DNA from: Rhodospirillales bacterium
GTDB lineage: Bacteria; Pseudomonadota; Alphaproteobacteria; Rhodospirillales; Shumkoniaceae
Direction: 5' to 3'
Assembly: GCA_028281785.1 (NCBI GenBank)
Contig: JANQJG010000072.1
Location: forward strand, 1-64,000
Length of the DNA stretch: 64,000 nt
The position numbers were made by a program, and so were the translations under genes. Within the stretch, counting starts at the first letter, position 1; each line of letters starts with the position of its first letter. Of this stretch, positions 55,885-64,000 are shown piece after piece. The notes beneath the pieces were generated by a model, which searched no databases, was not told the origin of the DNA, and was given only the letters and a program-made list of their open reading frames with translations.

Positions 55885-57308
55885 ACGTCCTCGAGGCGGA
55901 CGATGTCGTCCTCGCCGAGATAGGGCCCGGACTGCACCTCGATCAGGCGCAGCGGGACCTTGCCCGGGTTCTCGAGGGAATGCCGCACCCCAAGCGGAAT
56001 GTAGGTCGACTGGTTTTCGCTGAGCAGAAAGGTCTCGTTCTCCCGCGTTACGCGGGCCGTGCCGGCGACGACGACCCAATGCTCGGCGCGGTGGTGGTGC
56101 ATCTGCATGCTGAGCTTGGCCCCCGGCTTGACCATGATCTGCTTGACCTGAAAGCGCTCGCCGACCTGCACCGACTGGAAGCTGCCCCAGGGCCGGTGGA
56201 TGGTTGAGTGGGCGCGATGCTCCGACCGGCCGTCCTGCTCCAGGCGTTGGACGACGGTCTTGACGTCCTGTGCCCGGTCGCGGGTCGAGACCAGCACCGC
56301 GTCGTCGGTGGCCACGACAACCAAGTCCTTGACGCCGATCGCGGAGACGAGGGGCTTCTCCGTACGGATGAAAGTATTCTCGACATCGACCGCGACGACA
56401 TCCCCGGCAAACAGGTTGCCGGCCTCGTCGCGAGTCCCGGTGTCCCAGAGCGCCGACCAGGAACCGACATCGTTCCACCCCATATCGACCGGCACCATGG
56501 CCGCGTCGGTGGTGTGCTCCATCACGGCATAGTCGATGGAATCCGATTCGCAGTCGGCATAGGCGGCGGCATCGAGCCGGAGGAAATCGAGATCCTCCAC
56601 GGCCTTTTCGACCGCCCGGCGGCAGGCCGCCAGCATCTTCGGCCGCAGCCGCGCCAGCTCTTCGATATAGCGTTGGGGCCGGAACAGGAAGATGCCGCTG
56701 TTCCAGGCGTAGACGCCAGACCGGACATAGTCTTCCGCGGTCGCGCGATCCGGCTTTTCCTTGAACGCGCCAACGGAGAAGCATCCCTCCGCGCCGTCGT
56801 ACTTCGCCCCCCGTTCGATGTAGCCATAGCCCGTTTCCGGCCCTGTCGGGGTGATCCCGAAGGTCACCAGGGCGCCCCGCTCGGCCGCCGCCGCGCCCGA
56901 GGCGACGGCCCGCCGGAAGTTCGCGGGTCGATCAACGATATGATCGGATGGCAGGACCAGCATGAGTCCCTCCTCCGATCGATCGGCCAGCCACAGCGCG
57001 GCAACGGCGACAGCCGGCGCGGTGTTCCGCCCCGACGGCTCGAGGATGATGGCCCTTGGCGGAATGCCGATCTCGCGCGCCTGCTCGGCGACGAGAAAGC
57101 GATGCTCGTGATTGCAGACGACGATCGCTCCGGCGAATCCATCTCCATGGACACGCGAGGCTGTTTCTTGAAAGAGCGTCCCGCCCGCGTGCAGGCTGAG
57201 AAACTGTTTGGGATAGAGATGCCGCGAGAGAGGCCAAAGCCGCATACCCGAACCGCCCGAAAGGATAACGGGATGGAGTATCTGTCGCCTGCCGTCTTGC
57301 GTTGCCAT
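55869..57308 (-). CDS. Mannose-1-phosphate guanylyltransferase/mannose-6-phosphate isomerase
   Basis: 479 residues, bifunctional AlgA/ManC/XanB type. N-terminal nucleotidyltransferase with ILSGGSGMRLWPLSR (the usual Thr of GGSGTRLWP is Met here) and PKQFLSL. C-terminal cupin isomerase domain with RPWGSFQSVQVG, MQMHHHRAEHWVVV and YIPLGVRHSLENPG. Makes GDP-mannose. The start at 57308 gives the normal length; the frame to 57533 is an artefact. It would feed the AlgD-like dehydrogenase at 60593. Confidence 0.94.
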   Translation of the reverse strand: MATQDGRRQILHPVILSGGSGMRLWPLSRHLYPKQFLSLHAGGTLFQETASRVHGDGFAGAIVVCNHEHRFLVAEQAREIGIPPRAIILEPSGRNTAPAVAVAALWLADRSEEGLMLVLPSDHIVDRPANFRRAVASGAAAAERGALVTFGITPTGPETGYGYIERGAKYDGAEGCFSVGAFKEKPDRATAEDYVRSGVYAWNSGIFLFRPQRYIEELARLRPKMLAACRRAVEKAVEDLDFLRLDAAAYADCESDSIDYAVMEHTTDAAMVPVDMGWNDVGSWSALWDTGTRDEAGNLFAGDVVAVDVENTFIRTEKPLVSAIGVKDLVVVATDDAVLVSTRDRAQDVKTVVQRLEQDGRSEHRAHSTIHRPWGSFQSVQVGERFQVKQIMVKPGAKLSMQMHHHRAEHWVVVAGTARVTRENETFLLSENQSTYIPLGVRHSLENPGKVPLRLIEVQSGPYLGEDDIVRLEDVYGRL

Positions 57309-57829
57309 GCTTCGACTGCCCCTACATGATGGTGCCCTTGGGACGCAAGAGGCCGAAAAGGCCAAGCCGGCTGCCACCACGCTTATAGTGGCGGACCGAC
57401 CCGTTCGGCGCCCCCCGCCTTCGCCCCGTATTAATTGCCGCCCTGGGCGCTTCTGTAAACGCCCTTGGTCCCGGCCGGCGTTGCCTCCCGTTTCGCTTGC
57501 CGCGGGTGCCGCCCAGCCGGCACGCGGTCGCAAAGTTTATGAGACAAACTATACCTCTTTCGGCGTCAAACTACCCCTTACGTTGATATCCCTTATGCGC
57601 AGAAGAAAAATCTGCCTGATTGGACCATAATACTGATACGAATTTGCATCGGCGCACGGAGGGGCCGTTCTTGCAAATCTCGCCTGAACCGACCGGTGGG
57701 GTCCGGACGGGTGGGATCTTTTCTCCGCGCGAACAAGATAAGCAAATCTGTGCTGACAGTCCGACGTCCTGGTGGTCGAGGGCATGGTTGCAACGAAAGA
57801 TGAAGACATGCCGGTGAGGAGGTGCATCC
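57309..57829. other. Divergent promoter region, exopolysaccharide genes
   Basis: About 520 bp between the leftward mannose-1-phosphate guanylyltransferase gene and the rightward sugar transferase gene. No gene recognised. It should contain both promoters; I could not identify a convincing regulatory repeat. Confidence 0.5.
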
Positions 57830-59284
57830 GTGGCTTTCGGCAGCGCAGCAGCTACCCCGTCAGCGGGGGCGCGACGTAGAACAAACGCGCTCTCGTTTTC
57901 ATCCAGCATCATGTCAGGACTTCTCGCGGCGACAGACGCGCTCGCCGTCCTGACCTCGGGGCTGGCTCTCTACCTCGTCTATGTGGGCTGGAGCGACAAA
58001 AACAGCCTGATCTACCTCTCGGCCATGACCATTCAGGCCGCGTTGGTGATCGCCTGTTTCAAATATGCGCGTCTTTACGAGTTCGAATCGGTGACGCATC
58101 CGGCCGATCAGATCCGCAAGATCCTGCTGATGTGCGGGATCGTGTTTCTCGCCATCGTGGCTTTCGGTTATGCCCTCAAGGTATCCCAGCAATTCTCGCG
58201 GGTCTGGGCCTTCTCGACCTTTGCCGCAAGTACCTTCTTCATTTGCGCGAATCGGACCTGGTATTACTTCCTGATTCGCAGATGGGCCCAGGTGGGTCGG
58301 CTGACGCGCAACATCGTTCTGGTGGCCGCGGGCGAGCAAAGCCGTCGCATGCTGGAGAATCTGGACCGGCGCAACGAGCCCTGGAACAACGTGATCGGGA
58401 TCTTCGACGATCGCATCAAACGGGTCGGACCGTCCTTCATGGATCATCCGGTGCTGGGCACGGTGGACGACTTGCTCGATTATGCCCGGAGCAACCGGGT
58501 GGACGACATCATCGTCGCGCTTCCGTGGAACGCCGAAAAGCGCATCGTGCATATCCTTAACCGCTTGACACAGCTTCCGGTCGATGTGCGGCTCGGCGCC
58601 GATCTGGCCGGGTTCGCCTATTCGCCGGGAGGGTATAGCCGCCTCGGTGGCGTACCGATGCTCGATGTCGCGAACCGGCCGCTCGCGGGATGGAGATATG
58701 TCGCCAAGCTGATCGAGGACAAGATTCTTTCGGCGGCGCTGATTCTGTTGTTGTCGCCCCTGCTGGCGCTGATCGCCCTCGCCATCAAGCTGGACAGCCC
58801 TGGCCCGGTTTTCTTCCGCCAGCCGCGCTATGGCTTCAACAATGGCGTCTTCAAGGTGTGGAAGTTCCGCACCATGTACCACAACCGCCCGTCTGAAGCG
58901 GGCGTGCCCCAAGCCCAGAAGCGCGATCCGCGCGTGACCCGCGTCGGGTGGTTCCTGCGCCGCACGAGCCTGGACGAGCTGCCGCAGTTGTTCAACGTGC
59001 TGGAAGGGAACATGTCGCTGGTGGGCCCGAGGCCCCACGCGGTCGCCCATAACGAAGAGTTCGCGCGGATCATCGACGGCTATTTCGCGCGCCATCGGGT
59101 CAAGCCCGGGATCACGGGATGGGCGCAGGTGAACGGGCTTCGCGGCGAAACCGACACGCCCGACAAGATGGCGGCGCGCGTCGAGCACGACGTCTATTAT
59201 ATCGAGAACTGGTCGCTGTGGTTCGACTTCATGATCCTCGTGAAGACGGCCTGGGTCGGGTTCGTGCACAAGAACGCCTATTGA
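57830..59284 (+). CDS. Undecaprenyl-phosphate sugar-1-phosphate transferase (WcaJ/ExoY-like)
   Basis: 484 residues. Four to five N-terminal helices (from about 28), a Rossmann-like CoA-binding-3 domain ([17 protein letters not shown] onward), then the catalytic bacterial sugar transferase domain from about 290, with [44 protein letters not shown] and [12 protein letters not shown]. Starts repeat-unit assembly on the lipid carrier. GTG start with GAGGAGGTG upstream. A strong terminator follows. Confidence 0.94.
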   Translation: MAFGSAAATPSAGARRRTNALSFSSSIMSGLLAATDALAVLTSGLALYLVYVGWSDKNSLIYLSAMTIQAALVIACFKYARLYEFESVTHPADQIRKILLMCGIVFLAIVAFGYALKVSQQFSRVWAFSTFAASTFFICANRTWYYFLIRRWAQVGRLTRNIVLVAAGEQSRRMLENLDRRNEPWNNVIGIFDDRIKRVGPSFMDHPVLGTVDDLLDYARSNRVDDIIVALPWNAEKRIVHILNRLTQLPVDVRLGADLAGFAYSPGGYSRLGGVPMLDVANRPLAGWRYVAKLIEDKILSAALILLLSPLLALIALAIKLDSPGPVFFRQPRYGFNNGVFKVWKFRTMYHNRPSEAGVPQAQKRDPRVTRVGWFLRRTSLDELPQLFNVLEGNMSLVGPRPHAVAHNEEFARIIDGYFARHRVKPGITGWAQVNGLRGETDTPDKMAARVEHDVYYIENWSLWFDFMILVKTAWVGFVHKNAY

Positions 59285-59336
59285 CCGGCCGGCGACGGGT
59301 GCTGCGCCCGTCGCGCCAACGGCACCTCGCATCGTC

Positions 59337-59362
59337 AACCGCCGCCCTTCGGGGCGGCGGTT
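59337..59362. terminator. Rho-independent terminator
   Basis: AACCGCCGCCC-TTCG-GGGCGGCGGTT, an 11-bp stem with a TTCG tetraloop, followed by T-rich TGCTTTT. It lies between the convergent sugar transferase and glycosyltransferase genes. A weaker hairpin (GCGACGGG/CCCGTCGC) lies at about 59292-59314. Confidence 0.85.
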
Positions 59363-59403
59363 TGCTTTTACGTGCCTTTGGGAATGTAGAGAGCGGCTGG
59401 CGG

Positions 59404-60612
59404 TCAACGCCACAGAGCGTCAAATGCGGCCAGAAGCTTCGGCTCCTCGTGCGGCCAAGCGAGCTCATCGACGACCCGCTTGCGGCCAAACTCGCCCATC
59501 TGCCGGCGACGATCAGGATCCTCAAGAAGCTCGACGATCTTCTCCGCCATGTCGATGGCGTCGTTGGGCTTGGCATAGACCGACGCCTCCTGGGCGGAGA
59601 ACTTCCCCTCGGTCATATCGAACTGAACGATCGGCTTCGCCAACGACATGTACTCCATGATCTTGTTCATGGTTGACTTGTCGTTCATCTCGTTGACTTC
59701 ATCGGGGTTCACGCAGACATCGGCGGTATTCAGCATGGCCAGCAGCTCGTCGTCGGGCACGCGTCCGGTGAAGGTGACGTACTCGCCCATGCCGAGCTCG
59801 TCGGCGAGTTTCCGAAGCTCCTCCAGCATGGGACCGCCGCCGACAATCCCGAAATGGATGTCCGTCCGCTTGAGGTCGACGACGATGTGCCGAGCCGCCT
59901 CCAGGAGGTATTGAATTCCTTCCTGCTGCCCTATGACCCCGACATAGCCGACGAGATAACGGCGCCCGCGTTTCAGCGACTCATCCGGAGGCAGGATCTT
60001 GAGGCGCTCCAGGCTGGGGCCCGACCGAACCACAAAGACCTTTTCGGGGTCCATGCGCCCTCGCTCGATGGCGATCTTCCGATAGGAGTTGTTGGTGGCG
60101 ATCGAGACATCCGCAGCTCGGAACGTCCAGCGCTCGAAGGCCACGAGGAGGCGGTAGAAGAAGTCCCGGCGGGCGAATTTCGCCTCATAAAGCTCGGGGT
60201 TCAGATCATGATGGTCGAACAGGAATTTCTTGCGCAGCAGAAGCTTGAATACGAGGGCCACGAGAAAAATCGTGTCCGGCGGATTGCAGGCGTGGATGAC
60301 GTCGAATCCCCTCGAGAAGGACACGCGACAGGTAAGGACGAATTGCCAGAAGAGCGCAGCCGAGTACTCCAGGAGGTAGCCGAGTGCCCCCCGAGCCTCC
60401 AGAGGAAGAGGATGCCGATAGATGTGAATGCCGTTGAGGATCTCGTGCCTCTTCTCGTATCCCTTTCCCGTCGGACAGATGATCGACACCTCGTAGCCAT
60501 TGGCAACGAGCGTGTTCGCCTCCTGCCATACCCGACGGTCGAAGGGAAGCGGAAGGTTCTCGACGATGATAAGAACCCGCCGCCCCGCCGCGTCACCAGT
60601 TGATGCCGTCAT
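59404..60612 (-). CDS. Glycosyltransferase family 4 protein
   Basis: 402 residues, GT-B fold. N-terminal ENLPLPFDRRVWQEANTL, acceptor-side HACNPPD and DHHDLNPELYE. The donor side contains GYVGVIGQQEGIQYLL, IVGGGPMLEELRKLA, VTFTGRVPDDEL and NEMNDKSTMNKIMEYMSLAKP (E-x7-E-like). Adds a sugar to the lipid-linked repeat unit. The start at 60612 overlaps the dehydrogenase stop by 20 bp, with AAGGAACG upstream. Confidence 0.92.
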   Translation of the reverse strand: MTASTGDAAGRRVLIIVENLPLPFDRRVWQEANTLVANGYEVSIICPTGKGYEKRHEILNGIHIYRHPLPLEARGALGYLLEYSAALFWQFVLTCRVSFSRGFDVIHACNPPDTIFLVALVFKLLLRKKFLFDHHDLNPELYEAKFARRDFFYRLLVAFERWTFRAADVSIATNNSYRKIAIERGRMDPEKVFVVRSGPSLERLKILPPDESLKRGRRYLVGYVGVIGQQEGIQYLLEAARHIVVDLKRTDIHFGIVGGGPMLEELRKLADELGMGEYVTFTGRVPDDELLAMLNTADVCVNPDEVNEMNDKSTMNKIMEYMSLAKPIVQFDMTEGKFSAQEASVYAKPNDAIDMAEKIVELLEDPDRRRQMGEFGRKRVVDELAWPHEEPKLLAAFDALWR

Positions 60613-61912
60613 AGCGTTCCTTGATCGCCTCCCCTTCCGGCACCCGAACCAGGTCGAGAACCGTCTGGTCGGGGCGCAGCCTTTGCGTGACGGAATGGAA
60701 ATCGGGATCGCCATTGCCGATGATGATGAGCTCGCCGTGATCGAGGACCTCTTGCATGCCGTCGGCCATCAGACGTGAGATGTGGGGAATGACCTTGAGG
60801 ATGTACTCACGGTTGGCGCCCATCAGCCGGGCCAGATTGACGTTGCGGTCGAACAGGCGGAGTTCGTATCCCTTGCCGATCAGCCGCTCAATCAACTCCA
60901 CGATTGGGCTTTCGCGAAGATCGTCGGTCCCGGCCTTGAAGCTGAATCCAAGGACTCCGATGCGCTTGAAGCCCTTGGCCGTAACCATGTTCAGCGCCCG
61001 TTCCACCTGCCGGTCGTTGCTTGGCATGATGCTGTCGAGGACAGGCACCGAAAGATCCAGCGAGCGTGCCTTGTAGGTCAGGGCACGCACGTCCTTGGGC
61101 AGGCAGGACCCGCCAAAGGCGAAACCAGGCTTCAGATAGTAGGGCGAGAGGTTGAGCTTCGTGTCCTGGCAGAAGATGTCCATCACCTTGTGGCTGTCGA
61201 TGTCGAGAGACTTGCAGACGTTGCCGATTTCATTCGCGAACGCAATCTTCAAGGCGTGCCAGGCGTTGTCCGTGTACTTAACGGCTTCCGCGACATCGAT
61301 GCCGGTTATGATGAGAGGCGCGTCGATCCCCGCGTAGAGATCCGCGACGACCTTGCCCGAACGCTCGTCGATCGCCCCGACGACCGTCTTCGGCGGGTTG
61401 TAGAAGTCCTTGACGGCGGTGCTCTCGCGGAGGAATTCCGGGTTCATCGACAGGCCGATCTCAGCGCCGATGGTCTTTCCGCTGGCCTCCTCCAGGGTAG
61501 GGATAACGAGTTCACGTAGGGTTCCGGGAAGCACGGTCGACCGAATGACCACGACGTGATAGCCGCTCTTTTTGCGGAGCGCGGCGCCGATTTCGGTGCA
61601 AACCTGCGCTACGTGGCTCAGATCCAAGCTGCCGTTGGGCTGACTCGGCGTGCCCACGCAAACCACCGTGACGTCGGTGTCCGCGATGGCCTCTTCCGCC
61701 TCCATGGTTGCCCTCAGCCTCCCCTCGGAAACGGCGTCGCGTATCAAATCAGGAAGATCTGCTTCGATCACCGGAGCCTTGCCCGAGTTGATCATTTCAA
61801 CCTTAACTTCCTGAGGATCGACGCCGACGACATGGTTCCCCTCGGCCGCGAAACATGCTGCCGAGACGGTTCCGACATAGCCCAAACCAAAGATGCTGAT
61901 GCGACTGGACAA
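60593..61912 (-). CDS. GDP-mannose 6-dehydrogenase (AlgD-like)
   Basis: 439 residues, UDP-Glc/GDP-Man dehydrogenase family. Cofactor site IFGLGYVGTVSAACF, catalytic Cys270 in FGGSCLPKDVRALTY. Features close to AlgD rather than Ugd are VICQD-like IFCQDTKLNLSPYYLKPGF, SFKAGTDDLRESPIVEL, YELRLFDRNV and the C-terminal IIGNGD. Oxidises GDP-mannose to GDP-mannuronate. UDP-glucose dehydrogenase activity cannot be excluded. Confidence 0.88.
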   Translation of the reverse strand: MSSRISIFGLGYVGTVSAACFAAEGNHVVGVDPQEVKVEMINSGKAPVIEADLPDLIRDAVSEGRLRATMEAEEAIADTDVTVVCVGTPSQPNGSLDLSHVAQVCTEIGAALRKKSGYHVVVIRSTVLPGTLRELVIPTLEEASGKTIGAEIGLSMNPEFLRESTAVKDFYNPPKTVVGAIDERSGKVVADLYAGIDAPLIITGIDVAEAVKYTDNAWHALKIAFANEIGNVCKSLDIDSHKVMDIFCQDTKLNLSPYYLKPGFAFGGSCLPKDVRALTYKARSLDLSVPVLDSIMPSNDRQVERALNMVTAKGFKRIGVLGFSFKAGTDDLRESPIVELIERLIGKGYELRLFDRNVNLARLMGANREYILKVIPHISRLMADGMQEVLDHGELIIIGNGDPDFHSVTQRLRPDQTVLDLVRVPEGEAIKERYDGINW

Positions 61913-62777
61913 CGCGTTAATCTCCTCGAAAGCACATTGTGGGGAACGTCTCGCGGATTGCGAGCCTCGCGCCCCTTAATGGCATGGATAAACGTGATAA
62001 CTCCAGAACAAAGGGGTGAATCGAAGAGTCGGCCTTACGGATACTTGAGGAAAAGCACGCCCCCTTACTAAGAGCATTCCAAGGCCCATTCGGGCCTTGC
62101 CATGAATCGACAGTCTAGCGAAAGGGCAACGTCATGCCACCTCGCGAATAACCCTTATAGACTCTGCAATCTACCTCATAGTAGTTAATTCAGGATAAAA
62201 AGAGTAGTGGCCTTGAAAACCCTCGCACCTGGCATGAAGTGGGCGTAGTGTCCCGGCAACCTCGGTCGGTTGGTGTCCCGCTGGCTCGGGTGTTCCTTTG
62301 TGCATATGCGGCAAGCGTTTCCAGCCAGAAGGCTATTCGCGTGACAAGCCCGGCCATCATTCGCCAAAGATCAACGTGGCTCACTTGGATACGCTGGAAA
62401 GGCAAAGGACCCAAGTTCTGCGAGAGGCGGACAACGCTTTCGAGAGCTTTCGCGACATTGATTACATGTGATCAAGCGCACAGCCTAATCCGTCCCAATC
62501 CTTATCATAGGGAGGCAGGGACCTTAGAGCCGAGAAATGCCTGAAATCTCATCTGTCAATAAGGACAAGCTTTCGGGTCATGTCTTTTGTCATGACCCGG
62601 CAACCCTACCCGCATATCGTCGAGGTCGAAGCTATAGAACGTTTCATAAGCGTCGCGGACCTAAATAGCGGTTCCGCAGATCACGTCGGGCGCGACCGGG
62701 CCGCCGAGGACGTAACCCGGTCCAGCAGCCTGACGGCTTTTGATGAATTCGCACTGAATCCATGAGCCGGAAGGTTC
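61913..62777. other. Long intergenic region before cysC
   Basis: 865 bp between divergent AlgD-like and APS-kinase genes. Several short open frames (for example 62239-62544 and 62580-62765, plus) show no recognisable domain. It contains a perfect hairpin at 62080-62099. It may hold promoters or a small RNA; nothing more is supported. Confidence 0.5.
62080..62099. repeat. Perfect hairpin in the algD-like/cysC gap
   Basis: CAAGGCCC-ATTC-GGGCCTTG, 8-bp stem with a 4-nt loop, no T tract on either side. Possibly an RNA structure or protein-binding site. Confidence 0.6.
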
Positions 62778-63524
62778 GTGTCGGTTGAGAACTATGACAT
62801 TGTCGGAGGCGGTCTCGTGGACCTTAAAAGCTACGCCGATCAGCGACCCAACGTTACCATCAAGTCAACCAATATTACCCGTGTCGCACACCGAGTGCCC
62901 ATGGAGAAACGTTGGGAGACAAACGGACACAAAAGCGGCATTCTCTGGCTAACAGGCCTATCCGGCTCGGGCAAGTCAACGCTCGCTTTTGCTTTGGAAC
63001 AGAACCTCCATCGCCTGGGATATCAGGTCTACGTGCTCGATGGCGACAATATGCGGCATGGATTGTGCGCGGACCTTGGATTCTCGCCTGAAGATCGGGC
63101 CGAGAACATTCGCCGGGTGGGCGAAGTCGCGGGGGTTTTCGCGCGCGCCGGGATGCTGGTTATCACGGCCTTCATCTCGCCCTATCGGGATGACCGACGC
63201 AACGTGCGAAAGATGGAGCCCGAGATGTTCCATGAGGTCTACGTCAAGGCAAGCGTGGATGTATGCGAGCAAAGAGACCCAAAGGGGCTTTACAAGAAGG
63301 CCAGAGAAGGTCAAATCAAAGAGTTCACCGGCATATCGGCCCCCTATGAGGAGCCGCTGTCGGCAGAGCTTGTCGTCGACACGGCCTCGAACAGCTTCGA
63401 GGACTGCTTGGTATGTCTGATGGACTATGTCGAGCAGAAATTTGGAATGGCGCCCGTTCGCGAAGGCTCGACGAAAGTCCGATCGGTCGCTGTCGCAGCT
63501 ACGGCAACAACTCCCGCCGATTAA
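62778..63524 (+). CDS. cysC: Adenylylsulfate (APS) kinase
   Basis: 248 residues. P-loop GLSGSGKST at 60-68, then LDGDNMRHGL and GFSPEDRAENIRRVGEVA, and the PAPS-lid segment GLYKKAREGQIKEFTGI. Phosphorylates APS to PAPS. It has a roughly 50-residue N-terminal extension and a 25-residue C-terminal extension but no sulfurylase (CysN) fused. No cysD, cysN or cysH is nearby. Its place among exopolysaccharide genes suggests PAPS supply for polymer sulfation. GTG start with AAGG upstream. Confidence 0.93.
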   Translation: MSVENYDIVGGGLVDLKSYADQRPNVTIKSTNITRVAHRVPMEKRWETNGHKSGILWLTGLSGSGKSTLAFALEQNLHRLGYQVYVLDGDNMRHGLCADLGFSPEDRAENIRRVGEVAGVFARAGMLVITAFISPYRDDRRNVRKMEPEMFHEVYVKASVDVCEQRDPKGLYKKAREGQIKEFTGISAPYEEPLSAELVVDTASNSFEDCLVCLMDYVEQKFGMAPVREGSTKVRSVAVAATATTPAD

Positions 63525-63542
63525 CGGGCGGTAACGGGTGGG

Positions 63543-64000
63543 GTGCCAGTTTTGACCAGGCCAGTATTTAGAATTCGTCAGCCGGTTGTGCCTTTCGACC
63601 GGACGGACTCGAGCCAATCGGGCACAGCTTCCGAAGCCCCGCAGATGGCTTCTTTCCTGCGTCAACTCTGGCGGCGACGATGGCTGTTGGCGGGCACGAT
63701 CCTCACTTTGACGTTCATCGCCGCGGCGGTGCTGGTTCAAGTCACGCCACGCTACACGGCAACCGCCGTGCTTATGATCGAGGTGCGGGAGAACAACGTG
63801 CTCGACCTCGAGGCGGTGGTTGCCGGCCTCCCCAATGACGCGGCCACGGTCGAGAGCGAGATCCAGGTGTTGAGGTCTCGCGGGCTGGCGAGGAAGGTGG
63901 TCGATCAATTGCAGCTGGACTTCAATCCGGAGTTCAACTCGGCTTTGCAGCCTGCCGCGTGGTACGTGCCATGGTTCGAACGGGGCCGGACGCTGATCGG
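63543..64000 (+). CDS. Wzz/GumC-like polysaccharide chain-length/export protein (partial)
   Basis: The N-terminal 152 residues are present; the gene runs off the window. After a proline-rich leader, one membrane helix (about 46-66, LLAGTILTLTFIAAAVLV) precedes the Wzz domain beginning VTPRYTATAVLMIEV, with ESEIQVLRSRGLARKVVDQL. Probably controls chain length of the polymer made by the neighbouring genes. The start is uncertain: GTG 63543, TTG 63552 or ATG 63645. Confidence 0.85.
   Translation, partial: MPVLTRPVFRIRQPVVPFDRTDSSQSGTASEAPQMASFLRQLWRRRWLLAGTILTLTFIAAAVLVQVTPRYTATAVLMIEVRENNVLDLEAVVAGLPNDAATVESEIQVLRSRGLARKVVDQLQLDFNPEFNSALQPAAWYVPWFERGRTLI

Noticed and set aside
62239-62544. A 101-codon plus-strand frame in the gap before cysC
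   Set aside because: Competing frames of similar length exist on both strands, with no ribosome binding site or recognisable family.

Overview
This window comes from a high-GC alphaproteobacterium, probably a metabolically versatile Rhodospirillales- or Rhizobiales-like organism. The evidence is a core-gene block typical of the class (murA ... hisD-UPF0262-LMW phosphatase-infA-maf-rng-yacG), a Rhodobacter-type polyol operon (smoEFGK-smoS-mtlK) and many TRAP and ABC uptake systems. No integrase, transposase, phage gene, CRISPR array, plasmid-maintenance gene or rRNA was seen. All functional calls come from reading motifs and overall similarity; no database search was run.

Layout. Positions 1-2 kb hold a chemoreceptor with a Cys-rich PAS domain, then tRNA-Phe. 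From 2.2 to 7.2 kb runs the leftward housekeeping block yacG, rng, maf, infA, a CX5R phosphatase, UPF0262 and hisD. At 7.3-15.1 kb this block is interrupted by a LacI-controlled, mostly rightward cluster: a small membrane protein, a DctPQM TRAP transporter, a second HisD-like protein resembling sulfopropanediol dehydrogenase HpsN, an SDR and a zinc dehydrogenase. It looks like a 2,3-dihydroxypropanesulfonate (DHPS) cluster. Leftward murA and a small basic protein follow at 15.1-16.8 kb, then tRNA-Thr.

From 17.3 to 26.2 kb lies a catabolic module of unknown substrate: leftward amidase, aldehyde dehydrogenase and a ThDP enzyme, an IclR regulator, and a divergent TRAP transporter. A perfect 17-bp palindrome sits between the divergent promoters. 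At 26.3-32.4 kb is a sugar module: a SorC regulator, a sugar-phosphate epimerase, a 6-phospho-3-hexuloisomerase-like SIS protein and a ribose/fructose-type ABC importer. At its centre two divergent genes have both lost their 5' parts (an HPS/epimerase-like remnant and an FGGY-kinase remnant). The polyol operon with its SorC regulator occupies 32.7-40.6 kb; its last gene, fructokinase mtlZ, is cut after about 73 codons.

From 41.0 to 51.4 kb a long leftward operon encodes an IclR regulator, a RidA-like protein, an HpcH/HpaI aldolase, a complete oligopeptide-type ABC importer, an NAD-dependent epimerase/dehydrogenase, an SMP-30 lactonase and an alpha/beta hydrolase. It reads as uptake and breakdown of an unidentified sugar-acid-like or ester-linked compound. 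An AT-rich stretch then precedes a FecR-domain protein with a strongly acidic repetitive tail and a CHASE2-PAS-GGDEF-EAL cyclic-di-GMP protein (52.0-55.9 kb).

The right end (55.9-64 kb) is an exopolysaccharide region: a bifunctional GDP-mannose pyrophosphorylase/isomerase, an initiating sugar-phosphate transferase, a GT4 glycosyltransferase, an AlgD-like GDP-mannose dehydrogenase, a stand-alone APS kinase and the start of a Wzz/GumC-like chain-length protein cut by the window edge. Together they suggest a mannuronate-containing, possibly sulfated polymer, perhaps under c-di-GMP control.
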